A stretch of 33,652 bases of DNA from Rhodospirillaceae bacterium (GTDB taxonomy: Bacteria > Pseudomonadota > Gammaproteobacteria > Steroidobacterales > Rariloculaceae). How positions within the stretch are numbered: position 1 is the stretch's first letter; every line of letters starts with the position of its first letter. The translations under genes and the position numbers were made by a program. The stretch covers positions 1 to 33,652 of the forward strand of contig JAHEEN010000013.1 in NCBI GenBank assembly GCA_024640685.1. The letters are read 5' to 3'. A model generated the notes under the pieces. That model made no database searches. It was not told the DNA's origin and worked only from the letters and a program-made list of their open reading frames with translations. Of the stretch, positions 1-9,269 are shown in pieces.

Positions 1-2
1 TG

Positions 3-380
3 GCTGCAATCGTCGCGGCTTCGGCGCCGGGGATCGAAATTGTTAGTGGCGAGCTCAACGCCAGCGGTAATCAATTCGAGGTCACCGGCACGATGCCTAA
101 CGGCGACGAAGTCGAGGTCGACATGGTGCAGATGAACGGCGCCTGGGCCGTGCTCGAAATTCAGCGCGATATTCCTTGGTCGTCGGTGCCCGCGCAGGTC
201 CGCGAGACGGCTGCGGCGGCGCCGGATGCATTCGAGCCGGTGCGGGTTATCGAAAGCACCCAAGTTGAGGACGGCTCGTTGGTCTATGAGCTGTTTCGGC
301 CAAGAGACGCCAACGCCCCTCCCCGAGGACCGGATTTGGAAGTGCGCTGGCACGAAGGACGCGCGGAAGCGCTGCCGTGA
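3..380 (+). CDS. Hypothetical protein, PepSY-like C-terminal part, 5' truncated by window edge
   Basis: Frame of ORF 93..380 stays open to the window start (AAIVAASAPGIEIVSGELNASGNQFEVTGTMPNG...), so the true start is probably upstream of the window. Confidence 0.55.
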   Translation, partial: AAIVAASAPGIEIVSGELNASGNQFEVTGTMPNGDEVEVDMVQMNGAWAVLEIQRDIPWSSVPAQVRETAAAAPDAFEPVRVIESTQVEDGSLVYELFRPRDANAPPRGPDLEVRWHEGRAEALP

Positions 381-459
381 ACCCTTTTCAGGTATCGAGC
401 TGCGACAAACATCGCAGCGCCGGGTCTGCGTGGATGTGCCTATGTTTATAGGAAGCGTT

Positions 460-1716
460 ATGAAGCTTGCGCGTGTTGCTGCTGTACTGATTATTGGACT
501 CTGGACCGTGACGACGAGTGCCCAGTTTCTATCAGAGGCTCATCCAGAGTCCGTAGGGCTATCGTCAGATCAACTCGAGCGGCTCAGCAGTGTAATCGAG
601 CGAGAGATTGAAGTCGGTAATTTGCCCGGCGCCGTAGTCGGTGTCGCGCGGCGCGGCAAGCTCGCCTACTTTGAGGCTCTCGGCTACCAAGACTGGGCCG
701 AACGCATCCCTATGCGAGAAGACGCAATCTTTTCGATAGCGTCGATGACGAAACCGATCTTTGCTGTTGCAGCGATGACGCTATACGAGCAAGGTTTGTT
801 GTTACTGGACGAGCCTGTGGGCTCCTACTTGCCCGAGCTCGCTGATCGCGTGGTCGCAATCGATGACTCCGGCACCAAGACGGAGCCCGCGCTTCGGCAA
901 CCTACGATTCAAGATTTGATGCGTCATACGTCCGGCTTTGTCACTGGAGCTCAAGGGAGCGACGCGCTGCATGCTCGATATCCGCGCTCATTGGTTCGAC
1001 AAGCACTGACGGAAGATGAATTTATCGGAGCACTATCGAAGCTCCCACTACGTTATCAACCGCGAACGACTTACGAGTACGGGCCTGGATTCGATATTCT
1101 CGGGATCATCATCGAACGCATAACCAAGAAATCCATTTTCGAGTTTCTATTCGACGAAATCTTCGAACCGCTTGGAATGGTTGATACCTCGTTTCAAATT
1201 CCGGCGGACAAGGCGGCGAGGCAAGCAAGGCCGTTGCCGAAGGACCCGATCTCCGGGGCCGATCAAGAGGCGCGAGATCACTCCACCGCTCGGGGCATCG
1301 ACTGTGGCAGCGGTTGCCTGGTATCGACCGCACGAGACTATCTAGTATTTGCTCAAATGCTGTTGAACGGCGGAGTTTTCGATGGCAACAGGGTGCTCGG
1401 GCCAAAGACCGTCGAGCACATGACGTCCGATCAAATGGGTTCAGACATTGACCTTAGCCGCCTGTACGCATCGTACATCTCTCAGGCATATGGCCATGGA
1501 TATGGATTAGGCGTCGCTGTTCGGCGGTCACCAGGCCTCGGGTCAACGATTGGGTCGCGGGGCGATTTCAAGTGGGCCGGCGCCGCGGGAACGGCGTTTT
1601 GGGTAGATCCAGAAGAAGAACTGGTCATCGTATTCATGAGCCAGGCAGGCGGTCAGATTCGAGGGTATTACCGTCAGCTAATTCCAAGCCTGATCTATCC
1701 GGCATTACTAGATTGA
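460..1716 (+). CDS. Exported serine hydrolase, beta-lactamase/class C (transpeptidase-like) family
   Basis: In-frame ATG at 460 gives signal peptide MKLARVAAVLIIGLWTVTTSAQ; SMTK (SxxK) motif, YEYG at the YxN position, LMRHTSGF typical of the family. The 226 start in the ORF track overlaps the upstream gene and is unlikely. Confidence 0.88.
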   Translation: MKLARVAAVLIIGLWTVTTSAQFLSEAHPESVGLSSDQLERLSSVIEREIEVGNLPGAVVGVARRGKLAYFEALGYQDWAERIPMREDAIFSIASMTKPIFAVAAMTLYEQGLLLLDEPVGSYLPELADRVVAIDDSGTKTEPALRQPTIQDLMRHTSGFVTGAQGSDALHARYPRSLVRQALTEDEFIGALSKLPLRYQPRTTYEYGPGFDILGIIIERITKKSIFEFLFDEIFEPLGMVDTSFQIPADKAARQARPLPKDPISGADQEARDHSTARGIDCGSGCLVSTARDYLVFAQMLLNGGVFDGNRVLGPKTVEHMTSDQMGSDIDLSRLYASYISQAYGHGYGLGVAVRRSPGLGSTIGSRGDFKWAGAAGTAFWVDPEEELVIVFMSQAGGQIRGYYRQLIPSLIYPALLD

Positions 1717-1812
1717 ACAGTACACAGAAATCTTGCGATGGCAGTCGTTGCGAGTTACGACGATGACTGACGTTGCTGCACTACGAGTGCGTCGTCGAAT
1801 CGTTGTAGCTGC

Positions 1813-3291
1813 TTACACTCGGCCGCCGCCCCGTAGCGGATTCGGCGGAAATTCTTCGGGATGATCGGCGCGGTAGATCGCTTCGGCCGCCATGAAATAG
1901 TCCATCGTCTCGCCCTGCCAGCGACACCCGGCCGTCTCGGCATCGATGTCTAGCCCGCTTTGACGATTGGCTTCGAACAGCGGTAACACCGCCCCAGCCG
2001 TTTCAGGCCCGACGTCGTAAATACGACTGCCGTCCGGTCGCGTGAATATGAATACGCCATCATCGGTCGCCGTGAGACCAAAGCCACCCTCGTGCACGAG
2101 CCGATGATGGAAGCGACAGAGCGTAACGAGGTTATCGAGCTTCGTCTCCCCACCATTGGCCCAGTGCTTGATGTGATGCCCCTCGGTGAATCGTGTGTGT
2201 GTACAGCCCGGAAACCGACAACCGCCGTCGCGGGCCTTGAGCGCACGTTTGAGTGCCGGTGGGATCGCCCGTGTGCGCCGCCCGATATCGAGCGGATTAC
2301 CGTCACGATCCTCGATCAGTCCGACCAGTGCGCCGCCGCAGCCCAGGCGTTTGGCCGTATCGATCGCAAGACTAGGGCCGTCCTCGACCTCACAGCACTG
2401 GAGTCGCTCCGTGTCAGACGTAGTGGGCTGTGTCAGTGCCGCCTCAGCGATATGCACGACGACCTGATACCGCTCAGCCACTGAGCCTAGGTCATTTTCC
2501 CGACAGCCCAGCGCCTGTTGGGCGATCTCAACGAGCGCATCGGCCCGCCGTGCGGCTATCGGTTCGGTCACCTGCTCGCGAGCTGAATCGTCTGAAAATG
2601 TTTCCGCTGAAACATTAGACTGAGTCTTATTCTTATTTAAACCCCCATCGGGCCGATCGTCTGATTCGAGCTGGTCCATGACGGCCTCGAGGGCTTACTT
2701 GACGAGTGCGCCGAGCTCACCGGGCAGCTTGCCGTGGATCGTGAGCCCGCCATCGTCCTCGTAGTAGAACCGTAGATACCGATTTCGGTGCAGCTCCTCA
2801 GAACAGGCCGCCTCCTCCGCACGCCGTGCACGACGATAGCGGCGTACCAGCGACTCGATGTGATGTGCGGTGCCATAGAGGGCGATATTCAGTAACTTCG
2901 ATTCGTTCTCAGGCGTTGCCAGACGCGTCATTGCACGCACCTTCGAGTAGGAGATCTGACCTTTCTCGAACGCCGCACGGGTCTCAGGCAGAGAGACCAG
3001 CGCTCGAGCGACCCGGACCCGTTCCCGAGCGGCCACAGCCCCGATACCGCACTGCCAGTTGAGCCACTGAGCCGTATTGCCCAGACCGTGGCGTGCATAG
3101 CCCTCTCGGCGATCGAACTCGGCAACAAGCTTCAAAAACCGATAGCCAGCAGCGTTGATGTGGCCCCAGAGCTCGGTGATTTCGGCCTCCAGCTGCGAGA
3201 GCCCCTCTTGTGAGGCCCTATAGGCCTGGAGCTTTTCTTCTCCATTCATGATGCCATCCATGGACTGTATTAATATCCAGTATAGTGCCAT
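1813..3291 (-). pseudogene. DUF222 / HNH endonuclease (13E12-type) gene interrupted by an in-frame TAA
   Basis: ORFs 2695..3291 (DUF222-like part) and 1813..2679 (HNH part: CRFPGCTHTRFTEGHHIKHWANGGETKLDNLVTLCRFHHRLVHEGG) share one frame, separated only by TAA at 2697-2695: ...GELGALVK*ALEAVMDQLESDD.... Confidence 0.8.
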
Positions 3292-3469
3292 CTAATCCCA
3301 TATTTATCAATTACTTAATTGAAAAAAACGGGCGTATTTGATCGCCTTCTTACACCTCCAGAACAAGTCGAGTCGAGCCACGCCGCCGAGGCTGCGCCGA
3401 CCCTGGTGATATATTCTCGGGATCGGGCAAATGAGCGGCCAGTGTCGTTTCCAAAGGAAGTAACCATTC

Positions 3470-3859
3470 ATGAGACAGACAACGGTATTTGGATGGGTGA
3501 TCTTCGCTGCCGCACTCTGTCTAGCCGGCTGTGCGCAAGACATCGGATCGGAAGGGGCTAGTGCGGGTGCGTACGTCGTCGCAAACTTCAGCATCACCGA
3601 CGCGGAAGTTTACTCGGCCTACCCGCCCCTCGTGCGCCCGATGCTTGCCGCGCACGGTGCCGAGGTCTTGGCTGTCGACCGCGACAGCGAAGTCGTCGAA
3701 GGCCAGGCAGGACACAATACCGTCGTCATACGTTTCCCATCGAAGGAAGCGGCGCGCGCTTTCTATGACTCGCCTGAGTATCGAGAGATCGTCGCCCTAC
3801 GCACGGACAACAGCGACGGCTTTCTGGTACTCATAGAAGGCGTCGCCGCGCCGGAATAG
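3470..3859 (+). CDS. DUF1330-like lipoprotein
   Basis: Lipobox CLAGC; YVVANFSITDAEVYSAYPPLVRPMLAAHGAEVL...VVIRFPSKEAARAFYDSPEYREIVALR matches the DUF1330 pattern. Confidence 0.8.
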   Translation: MRQTTVFGWVIFAAALCLAGCAQDIGSEGASAGAYVVANFSITDAEVYSAYPPLVRPMLAAHGAEVLAVDRDSEVVEGQAGHNTVVIRFPSKEAARAFYDSPEYREIVALRTDNSDGFLVLIEGVAAPE

Positions 3860-3958
3860 TTGGCAGACCGCAGATTGGCCGATTGACAGCGGCCGTTCGC
3901 CAAACGTAACTTGCTGCGTGACGATCACTGGCGAGTACTGCACGGAGGCGGCAGACGC

Positions 3959-4357
3959 ATGACACGGATTTTTCCTTTACTGCTCTTGCTGGCAGCCGCG
4001 CCGGCATCGGCACAACCTTTCGGCCTCGAGGACCTTAGCGGAGGCGAGCTGTTCGCACGGTTCTGCGCGAGCTGCCACGGTGAGTCGGGCCGTGGCGATG
4101 GGCCTGTCGCCGCAACACTGAACACCCTCGTCCCGGATTTGACGCGCATCGCCGAGCGTTACGGCAGCTTCGCTGCCGACGACATTCGCCAAACGATCGA
4201 CGGGCGTTCGCTCGTCGTCGCGCACGGCACACGCTTCATGCCCGTCTGGGGCTATGAGTTCTGGGTCGAAGAAGGCGCCGACATTACCGCCGAAAGCGCC
4301 GCGCGCGAGTTCATCGACCGTATCGTGGAGTATCTGCGCACGATTCAAGCTGATTGA
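3959..4357 (+). CDS. c-type cytochrome, single heme, periplasmic
   Basis: Signal peptide MTRIFPLLLLLAAAPASAQ; CASCHG heme motif; downstream RFMPVWG supplying a plausible axial Met. In-frame ATG at 3959 preferred over 3911. Confidence 0.85.
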   Translation: MTRIFPLLLLLAAAPASAQPFGLEDLSGGELFARFCASCHGESGRGDGPVAATLNTLVPDLTRIAERYGSFAADDIRQTIDGRSLVVAHGTRFMPVWGYEFWVEEGADITAESAAREFIDRIVEYLRTIQAD

Positions 4358-4384
4358 TACGCACACCGCGAACGTGGCCAGCAA

Positions 4385-5269
4385 CTAGCGCCGACGATCG
4401 GGCCATTGCGCCCACGCCGTGCCCGCGACGATCGACGCGGCGACGACAAGCAGCGGTAGCGTAATCAACTCGTCCAACAGGATCGCTGCGAGCGTAACGG
4501 TGACTACGGGCTGTGCGAGCTGCCACGATGCAATGCGCGTGACGCCGCCGCGGTCCAAAGCCCAGAACCAGGCGACGTATCCCCCGATTGTCCCGAAAAG
4601 CGCGAGATAGAACATCCCGATCCAGCTGGGGGCGTCGACACTCGACCAATCCGTTCTACCGAGTAGGGCTACGGCAATAGGCACGAGCAAGATGGCCGCC
4701 AGTGCGATACCCCAGAATGTCGTCGCCCACGTACCGATGACCGGTGTCGTTTTTGCGCCCGCGATGTAGCCGATCGCACACGCGATGACGCCGAGAAAAA
4801 TGATCAAATCGCCAACGATCGACGCCTCCCCGGCCACATCGCGAGCCGTTTGCGCGATCAACCCGACGGTACCGATCACGGCGATCGACGAACCTAACCA
4901 CCAGCGCACGCGTGGCCAGCCGGCGCCGACTGCCGACGCAAACAGACCCGTGACGATCGGAATGAGTGCCAAAATCAGCCCTGCATGCGTTGCCGTGGTC
5001 ATACCGATACCGGCGCTGAGCAGCACCGGCCATATCGCGAAGCTCGTGATGCCGGACAACGCCAGGAGCAAGCGATCGTGTCCTGACGTCGGAAACGGCA
5101 GTCGAAGCGCAAGCGCAAGCGCGACAGCAATCGGCCCGGCAATGATGGCGCGGAGCACGCCGATCGTGACCGCATCGATCGTCGATACGGCGACCTTCGT
5201 CGCGACGGGCGTCGCACCCCAAAATACGACCGCCAACAGGGTCACACCGTAGACGGCCATCGATGCCAT
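4385..5269 (-). CDS. EamA/DMT-family transporter
   Basis: About 10 hydrophobic segments; start MASMAVYGVTLLAVVFWGATPVATKVAV is typical of EamA proteins. Confidence 0.88.
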   Translation of the reverse strand: MASMAVYGVTLLAVVFWGATPVATKVAVSTIDAVTIGVLRAIIAGPIAVALALALRLPFPTSGHDRLLLALSGITSFAIWPVLLSAGIGMTTATHAGLILALIPIVTGLFASAVGAGWPRVRWWLGSSIAVIGTVGLIAQTARDVAGEASIVGDLIIFLGVIACAIGYIAGAKTTPVIGTWATTFWGIALAAILLVPIAVALLGRTDWSSVDAPSWIGMFYLALFGTIGGYVAWFWALDRGGVTRIASWQLAQPVVTVTLAAILLDELITLPLLVVAASIVAGTAWAQWPDRRR

Positions 5270-5421
5270 GCCGGGTCTCCTAGAAACGCGGAAGCTTATA
5301 CGACGAAAAGCAGTTATTCGAGAAAGTCGGCGATAGCAACTGACCGAAGAGCGCTTGCAGAGGTCGTAGACGCGAGGCGACTTCGCTAAACTGAGAAGAT
5401 CACCAGGTGGGGGGATTAAGA

Positions 5422-6222
5422 ATGAGAAAATTATTTTGCGCGATGGTCACGGTTGTCTTATCGGCACCCGTATCCGCACAACTCGCCGTTCCTAACGACA
5501 ATGGGATCACGTTCGGTCACATCCATCTGAACGTCTCCGACCCGGACGAGCACGCTAGGCTCTGGACCGAGCATTTCGACGGTGAGGTCATTCAGCGCGG
5601 CAACCTGAAATTGGTGAAGTTTCCGGGATTTCTGCTCGCGCTCAGAGAGCAGGAACCGACCGGCGGTACGCAAGGCTCCGTCATGAATCACTTCGGATTC
5701 AAAATCCGCGACTTGCAGAAATTCCTCGATGACTGGCGCGCAGCGGGTTATACCGTTGATCGAGAGTTCACCGGCTCCGAGGGCCAGCCTAACGCGTACG
5801 TGACAATGCCCGACGGTGTCTGGGTCGAACTGCAAGAAGACCAGATGCTACCGGTAGACGTCTGGGGTTATCACATTCACTACCGGGCGCCGGAGTACGA
5901 GTCCCTGCTCGACTGGTACGTCGATGTGTTCGATCTAGAGATTCGCCCCCGCGGAAGGATTCCGACAACGACCAACGTGCCCGGCATGAACATGAGCTTC
6001 GCAACGTCGGAAGACCCGGTCGTCGGCACCAAGGGTCGCTCGCTCGATCACATCGGCTTCGAGATCGACAATCTCGAGGCCTTCGTGAACAAGCTCAAAG
6101 CACGCGGTATCAAATTCGACGTCGACTATCGGGTCATCGAGGAGCTGGACATCGCTCTGGCGTTTCTGACGGACCCGTCCGGCGTCTATATCGAACTGAG
6201 TGAAGGGCTCGATCAGTTCTGA
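5422..6222 (+). CDS. Exported VOC (glyoxalase-like) family protein with two VOC modules
   Basis: Signal peptide MRKLFCAMVTVVLSAPVSAQ from ATG 5422; ITFGHIHLNVSDPDEHARLWTEHF and WGYHIHYRAPEYESLLDWYVDVF start two VOC-like halves. Confidence 0.82.
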   Translation: MRKLFCAMVTVVLSAPVSAQLAVPNDNGITFGHIHLNVSDPDEHARLWTEHFDGEVIQRGNLKLVKFPGFLLALREQEPTGGTQGSVMNHFGFKIRDLQKFLDDWRAAGYTVDREFTGSEGQPNAYVTMPDGVWVELQEDQMLPVDVWGYHIHYRAPEYESLLDWYVDVFDLEIRPRGRIPTTTNVPGMNMSFATSEDPVVGTKGRSLDHIGFEIDNLEAFVNKLKARGIKFDVDYRVIEELDIALAFLTDPSGVYIELSEGLDQF

Positions 6223-6225
6223 GAT

Positions 6226-6618
6226 ATGCGCCTAGCATTCATATTCCTTGCAGCGCTCTACATGCCCACCGCGATGCAAGCGGTTTTCGCGCATCACTCG
6301 CAAGGCATGTATGACATCTCCACTTTGATCTCGCTGGAGGGCACGATTCGGCGCGTTCGCTGGACTAACCCGCACGCTTGGGTCTTCGTCGATGTCGAGG
6401 ACAACGATGGAAACGTGCAAATTTGGGCTCTCGAAGGCGGCAGCCCAGCGGCGGTTGCCGGTGAAGGCGTAAATAGAGACCACCTTCTACCGGGCGATCG
6501 CGTCGGCGCGCGCTGCCACCCGCTACGAGATGGTTCTGCGGGCTGCGTCCTCGGGTTCGTAACGCCCATGCACGGCGATCCCGCACGTGGACACGGCGTA
6601 GAGCGGCCCTGGAATTAA
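6226..6618 (+). CDS. DUF6152-like exported protein
   Basis: Signal peptide followed by AHHSQGMYDISTLISLEGTIRRVRWTNPHAWVFVDVED, a pattern I associate with DUF6152. Confidence 0.72.
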   Translation: MRLAFIFLAALYMPTAMQAVFAHHSQGMYDISTLISLEGTIRRVRWTNPHAWVFVDVEDNDGNVQIWALEGGSPAAVAGEGVNRDHLLPGDRVGARCHPLRDGSAGCVLGFVTPMHGDPARGHGVERPWN

Positions 6619-6619
6619 C

Positions 6620-7258
6620 GTGTTGCGAGGCAGGCTTCTTCTGGTAGCGATTGCGGCAGCTGCGCCGTATTTGGCTCTGGAAACGGCTAACGCACAGCCT
6701 CAGGACTCGAGCCAGTATCTCTCCTTCGAAGATCGATTCAGCGCTGACTTTCCGACTACCCCGACAATCCGAGAGACCACGTACACGACGGAATTAGGCG
6801 TCACGCTTCCTGCACGCGTTTATCGTGCTGAGGATGACTTTGCTGAGTACGCAGTCACTGTCGTCGACTGGCGCGACTCGGAGGCACTGTATGAGACATT
6901 CTTGTCGGGATGCCAAGACTGCGACGGTGCGATGGCAAACGATATTCGCGGCGCGATGCTTCACGCCGCCTTCGGCGTCGTCGGTCGCGGCGGCCAGGTG
7001 ACGTATCTGGGCCAGATCGAGACTAGTGACGTAGAAGGGGTACGGATTCACCTCCTGCAGGAGGATGGCTCACGCACATACGCAACCGCGCATTGGCACG
7101 AGTACCGCCTCTATATCATCGAAGCGACCGCTCCTCCCGGCGCCCCGCCACCGAATTTTTTCCCCGTGTCGATTGGATTCATCGACGAGGAAGGCCGTCG
7201 CGTCGGATATGAAGAGAGATACGCGCCTCTCTTTCCAAGGCCTGCTCGGAGCCGATGA
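6620..7258 (+). CDS. Hypothetical exported protein
   Basis: GTG start right after the previous stop, signal peptide MLRGRLLLVAIAAAAPYLALETANAQ; no family recognised. Confidence 0.65.
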   Translation: MLRGRLLLVAIAAAAPYLALETANAQPQDSSQYLSFEDRFSADFPTTPTIRETTYTTELGVTLPARVYRAEDDFAEYAVTVVDWRDSEALYETFLSGCQDCDGAMANDIRGAMLHAAFGVVGRGGQVTYLGQIETSDVEGVRIHLLQEDGSRTYATAHWHEYRLYIIEATAPPGAPPPNFFPVSIGFIDEEGRRVGYEERYAPLFPRPARSR

Positions 7259-7589
7259 CCGGAGAGGCTCAACGATAATTTTCTCGATGCGTCCAACGAC
7301 TCAAGGTCCTGATCCAGGACTCTGCCCGGCCGGGCGAGTTCATGCCTCCAATCGAACTATTCGCTCGCCGGGAGCCTCCTCTGGTCGCTCATAGCGATGG
7401 TCAGGCGCCGACTAGGCCTCAATCTGCCTAAGCTCGGGAGGATTACAGAGTCTCCACTCGGAGACTGAGCAACGACGCCGACGGCCGAGGCTCGGTTCGA
7501 TGGGATTATGTCAGAACTGTGATCGGTTTCTCAGGCACTACGTGGATTTATGTCAATAGTAGCGTCCAGTAGGAGTCTCACTGACCGGA

Positions 7590-8063
7590 ATGAATCTCAG
7601 ATTGGGCAGCGTGTTTAGAATCTGGTGGGCCATCCAATGGCGAGGCGCACTAGTGGGCAGCTTGTTTGGCGCCGTCTGTTATTTTCTCTGGCAGGCACTG
7701 CCCCTGCCCATGCTCCTTTCCGCCGGGGCGACCGAGGAGTTGGTTTATGGGCTCGCCGTGTTGGCTACCGCTCTGATCGGTATTTCATTTGGACTGCTGA
7801 CCGTGCGTTGGTTTCTGCATGCGAGCTTCTCGGAGCTTCAGCTCATCGTGGAGAGTCAGGAGCCGCGTGAGCCTCCGAAGTTTCGCATCGAGCCGCGCAT
7901 AGGAAACCTCGTCACCAATAGCGCTCGAAGTAAGCCGATCCCTCTGGAACCTGCCGCCGCCAGCTCGAAGCGGCCGGCCATCGGTAACGGCCCAGTTCGA
8001 CCCACGACACGAGAACCAAAGATTCTAGGCGGTCACCGATCCGGCCACGCTCGGCCGCACTGA
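7590..8063 (+). CDS. Hypothetical membrane protein
   Basis: Two hydrophobic segments (GALVGSLFGAVCYFLWQALPLPM, LVYGLAVLATALIGISFGLLTVRWFL) and a charged, Pro-rich tail. Confidence 0.5.
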   Translation: MNLRLGSVFRIWWAIQWRGALVGSLFGAVCYFLWQALPLPMLLSAGATEELVYGLAVLATALIGISFGLLTVRWFLHASFSELQLIVESQEPREPPKFRIEPRIGNLVTNSARSKPIPLEPAAASSKRPAIGNGPVRPTTREPKILGGHRSGHARPH

Positions 8064-8207
8064 TCCAACAGCAAGACCGCGAATCACCCGTCGTTCAGTA
8101 GCCGCCCGTCGCGAGGCGCCCGTTTAACATAACTGTGAACTACGTCGAATTCCTTGCATGCCGTTCAGGCCTACACTGCGGACTCGATTACCAATGGAGC
8201 AGCAGTC

Positions 8208-8441
8208 ATGTCGACCAGAGCTTCAGAACCTTTGGTTCTCAAGCGTCTGCCTACGGCCGCGATTCCGTGCAACGGGGCTGACGCACTGGCTCAGAAGTTT
8301 GCGTCTCGTGTGGAGTGGATGCGACTACAGGGCATAGGCATTGATCTGGAGAAGCCGAAACGCTTGGCTAACGACTCAGGCTGCTTCAATGGGGGGCCGC
8401 GTCGCCCGGTAGATCAGAGCGTCGTAACGAGACCGAACTAG
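8208..8441 (+). CDS. Small hypothetical protein
   Basis: ATG at 8208 preceded by a GGAG-like site (aatggagcagcagtcATG); no similarity recognised, could be spurious. Confidence 0.3.
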   Translation: MSTRASEPLVLKRLPTAAIPCNGADALAQKFASRVEWMRLQGIGIDLEKPKRLANDSGCFNGGPRRPVDQSVVTRPN

Positions 8442-8490
8442 TGTGTTGCTTCTGTATTGACTGAAGCGCAAAACCAGTGGGAGAGAAAAC

Positions 8491-9090
8491 ATGCGTTGGC
8501 AGATACTTTTTTTTGGACTCGCGTTTGCATGCGCCAACACGAGCTCACTCGCCGTCAATCCAGTGCTCGGCCAGCTCGAATTCATTCCGGATAGCCGGAT
8601 CGAGGGCGATGCCGGCGTGTGGATAGACGGCCAATATGTCGGCTTCGTAAGAACCTTGCGTGGCGCCGACCGCCTCGTGCTTCTGCCGGGCGAGCACAGT
8701 GTCCGGTTTCAGCTACTCGGGTATCAGGAGCTCGAGGGCACGATTGTGATTGAGCCAGGTACCAAGAAGCAATACCGGCTCAAGATGGTCGAAGCGCCGA
8801 ATATGACGTATCCGGAGAAGGAGGATACGGCTCGGCTGCGCTTTCTCGTGCAGCCAGAGGACGCCGCGATATTCATGAATGATGTTTTCGTTGGCCATGT
8901 CGATCGGTTCGATGGCCGCACCGGGATGCGGGTCGCGGCGGGCACCTATCGGTTTACGATCGGACTGCCTGGGCACGAACCATTCGAAACTTCGCTCACG
9001 GTGCGTGCCGGCCAGACCTATGAGATCAAGACATATCTTCAAGAAGGCGATCTGGGCGGGCAGGCCGACGTGCTATCCGAGCGACAGTGA
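8491..9090 (+). CDS. PEGA-domain protein, two PEGA-like repeats
   Basis: Signal peptide; GVWIDGQYVGFVRTL...LLPGEHSVRFQLLGYQELEGTIVI and AIFMNDVFVGHVDRF...VAAGTYRFTIGLPGHEPFETSLTV. Confidence 0.75.
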   Translation: MRWQILFFGLAFACANTSSLAVNPVLGQLEFIPDSRIEGDAGVWIDGQYVGFVRTLRGADRLVLLPGEHSVRFQLLGYQELEGTIVIEPGTKKQYRLKMVEAPNMTYPEKEDTARLRFLVQPEDAAIFMNDVFVGHVDRFDGRTGMRVAAGTYRFTIGLPGHEPFETSLTVRAGQTYEIKTYLQEGDLGGQADVLSERQ

Positions 9091-9269
9091 GCCGCCCCTA
9101 ACGCCAGACTAGCCCGGTTCGCCGGATATCGAGGCGCGGGAGAGCGGCCTGAAATATCGGTAAGAAGAGAAAATTTGGGCGGATCATTGTTGTTCTCCCA
9201 GTTCGACGAAATCTCCGTCCTACTGAGAGCTTGACTTCAAACGATTGGGAATCGCGTGCAATCGCCGCC

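Noticed and set aside
226-459. N-terminal extension of the serine hydrolase ORF
   Set aside because: Overlaps the upstream CDS in another frame; the ATG at 460 gives a proper signal peptide.
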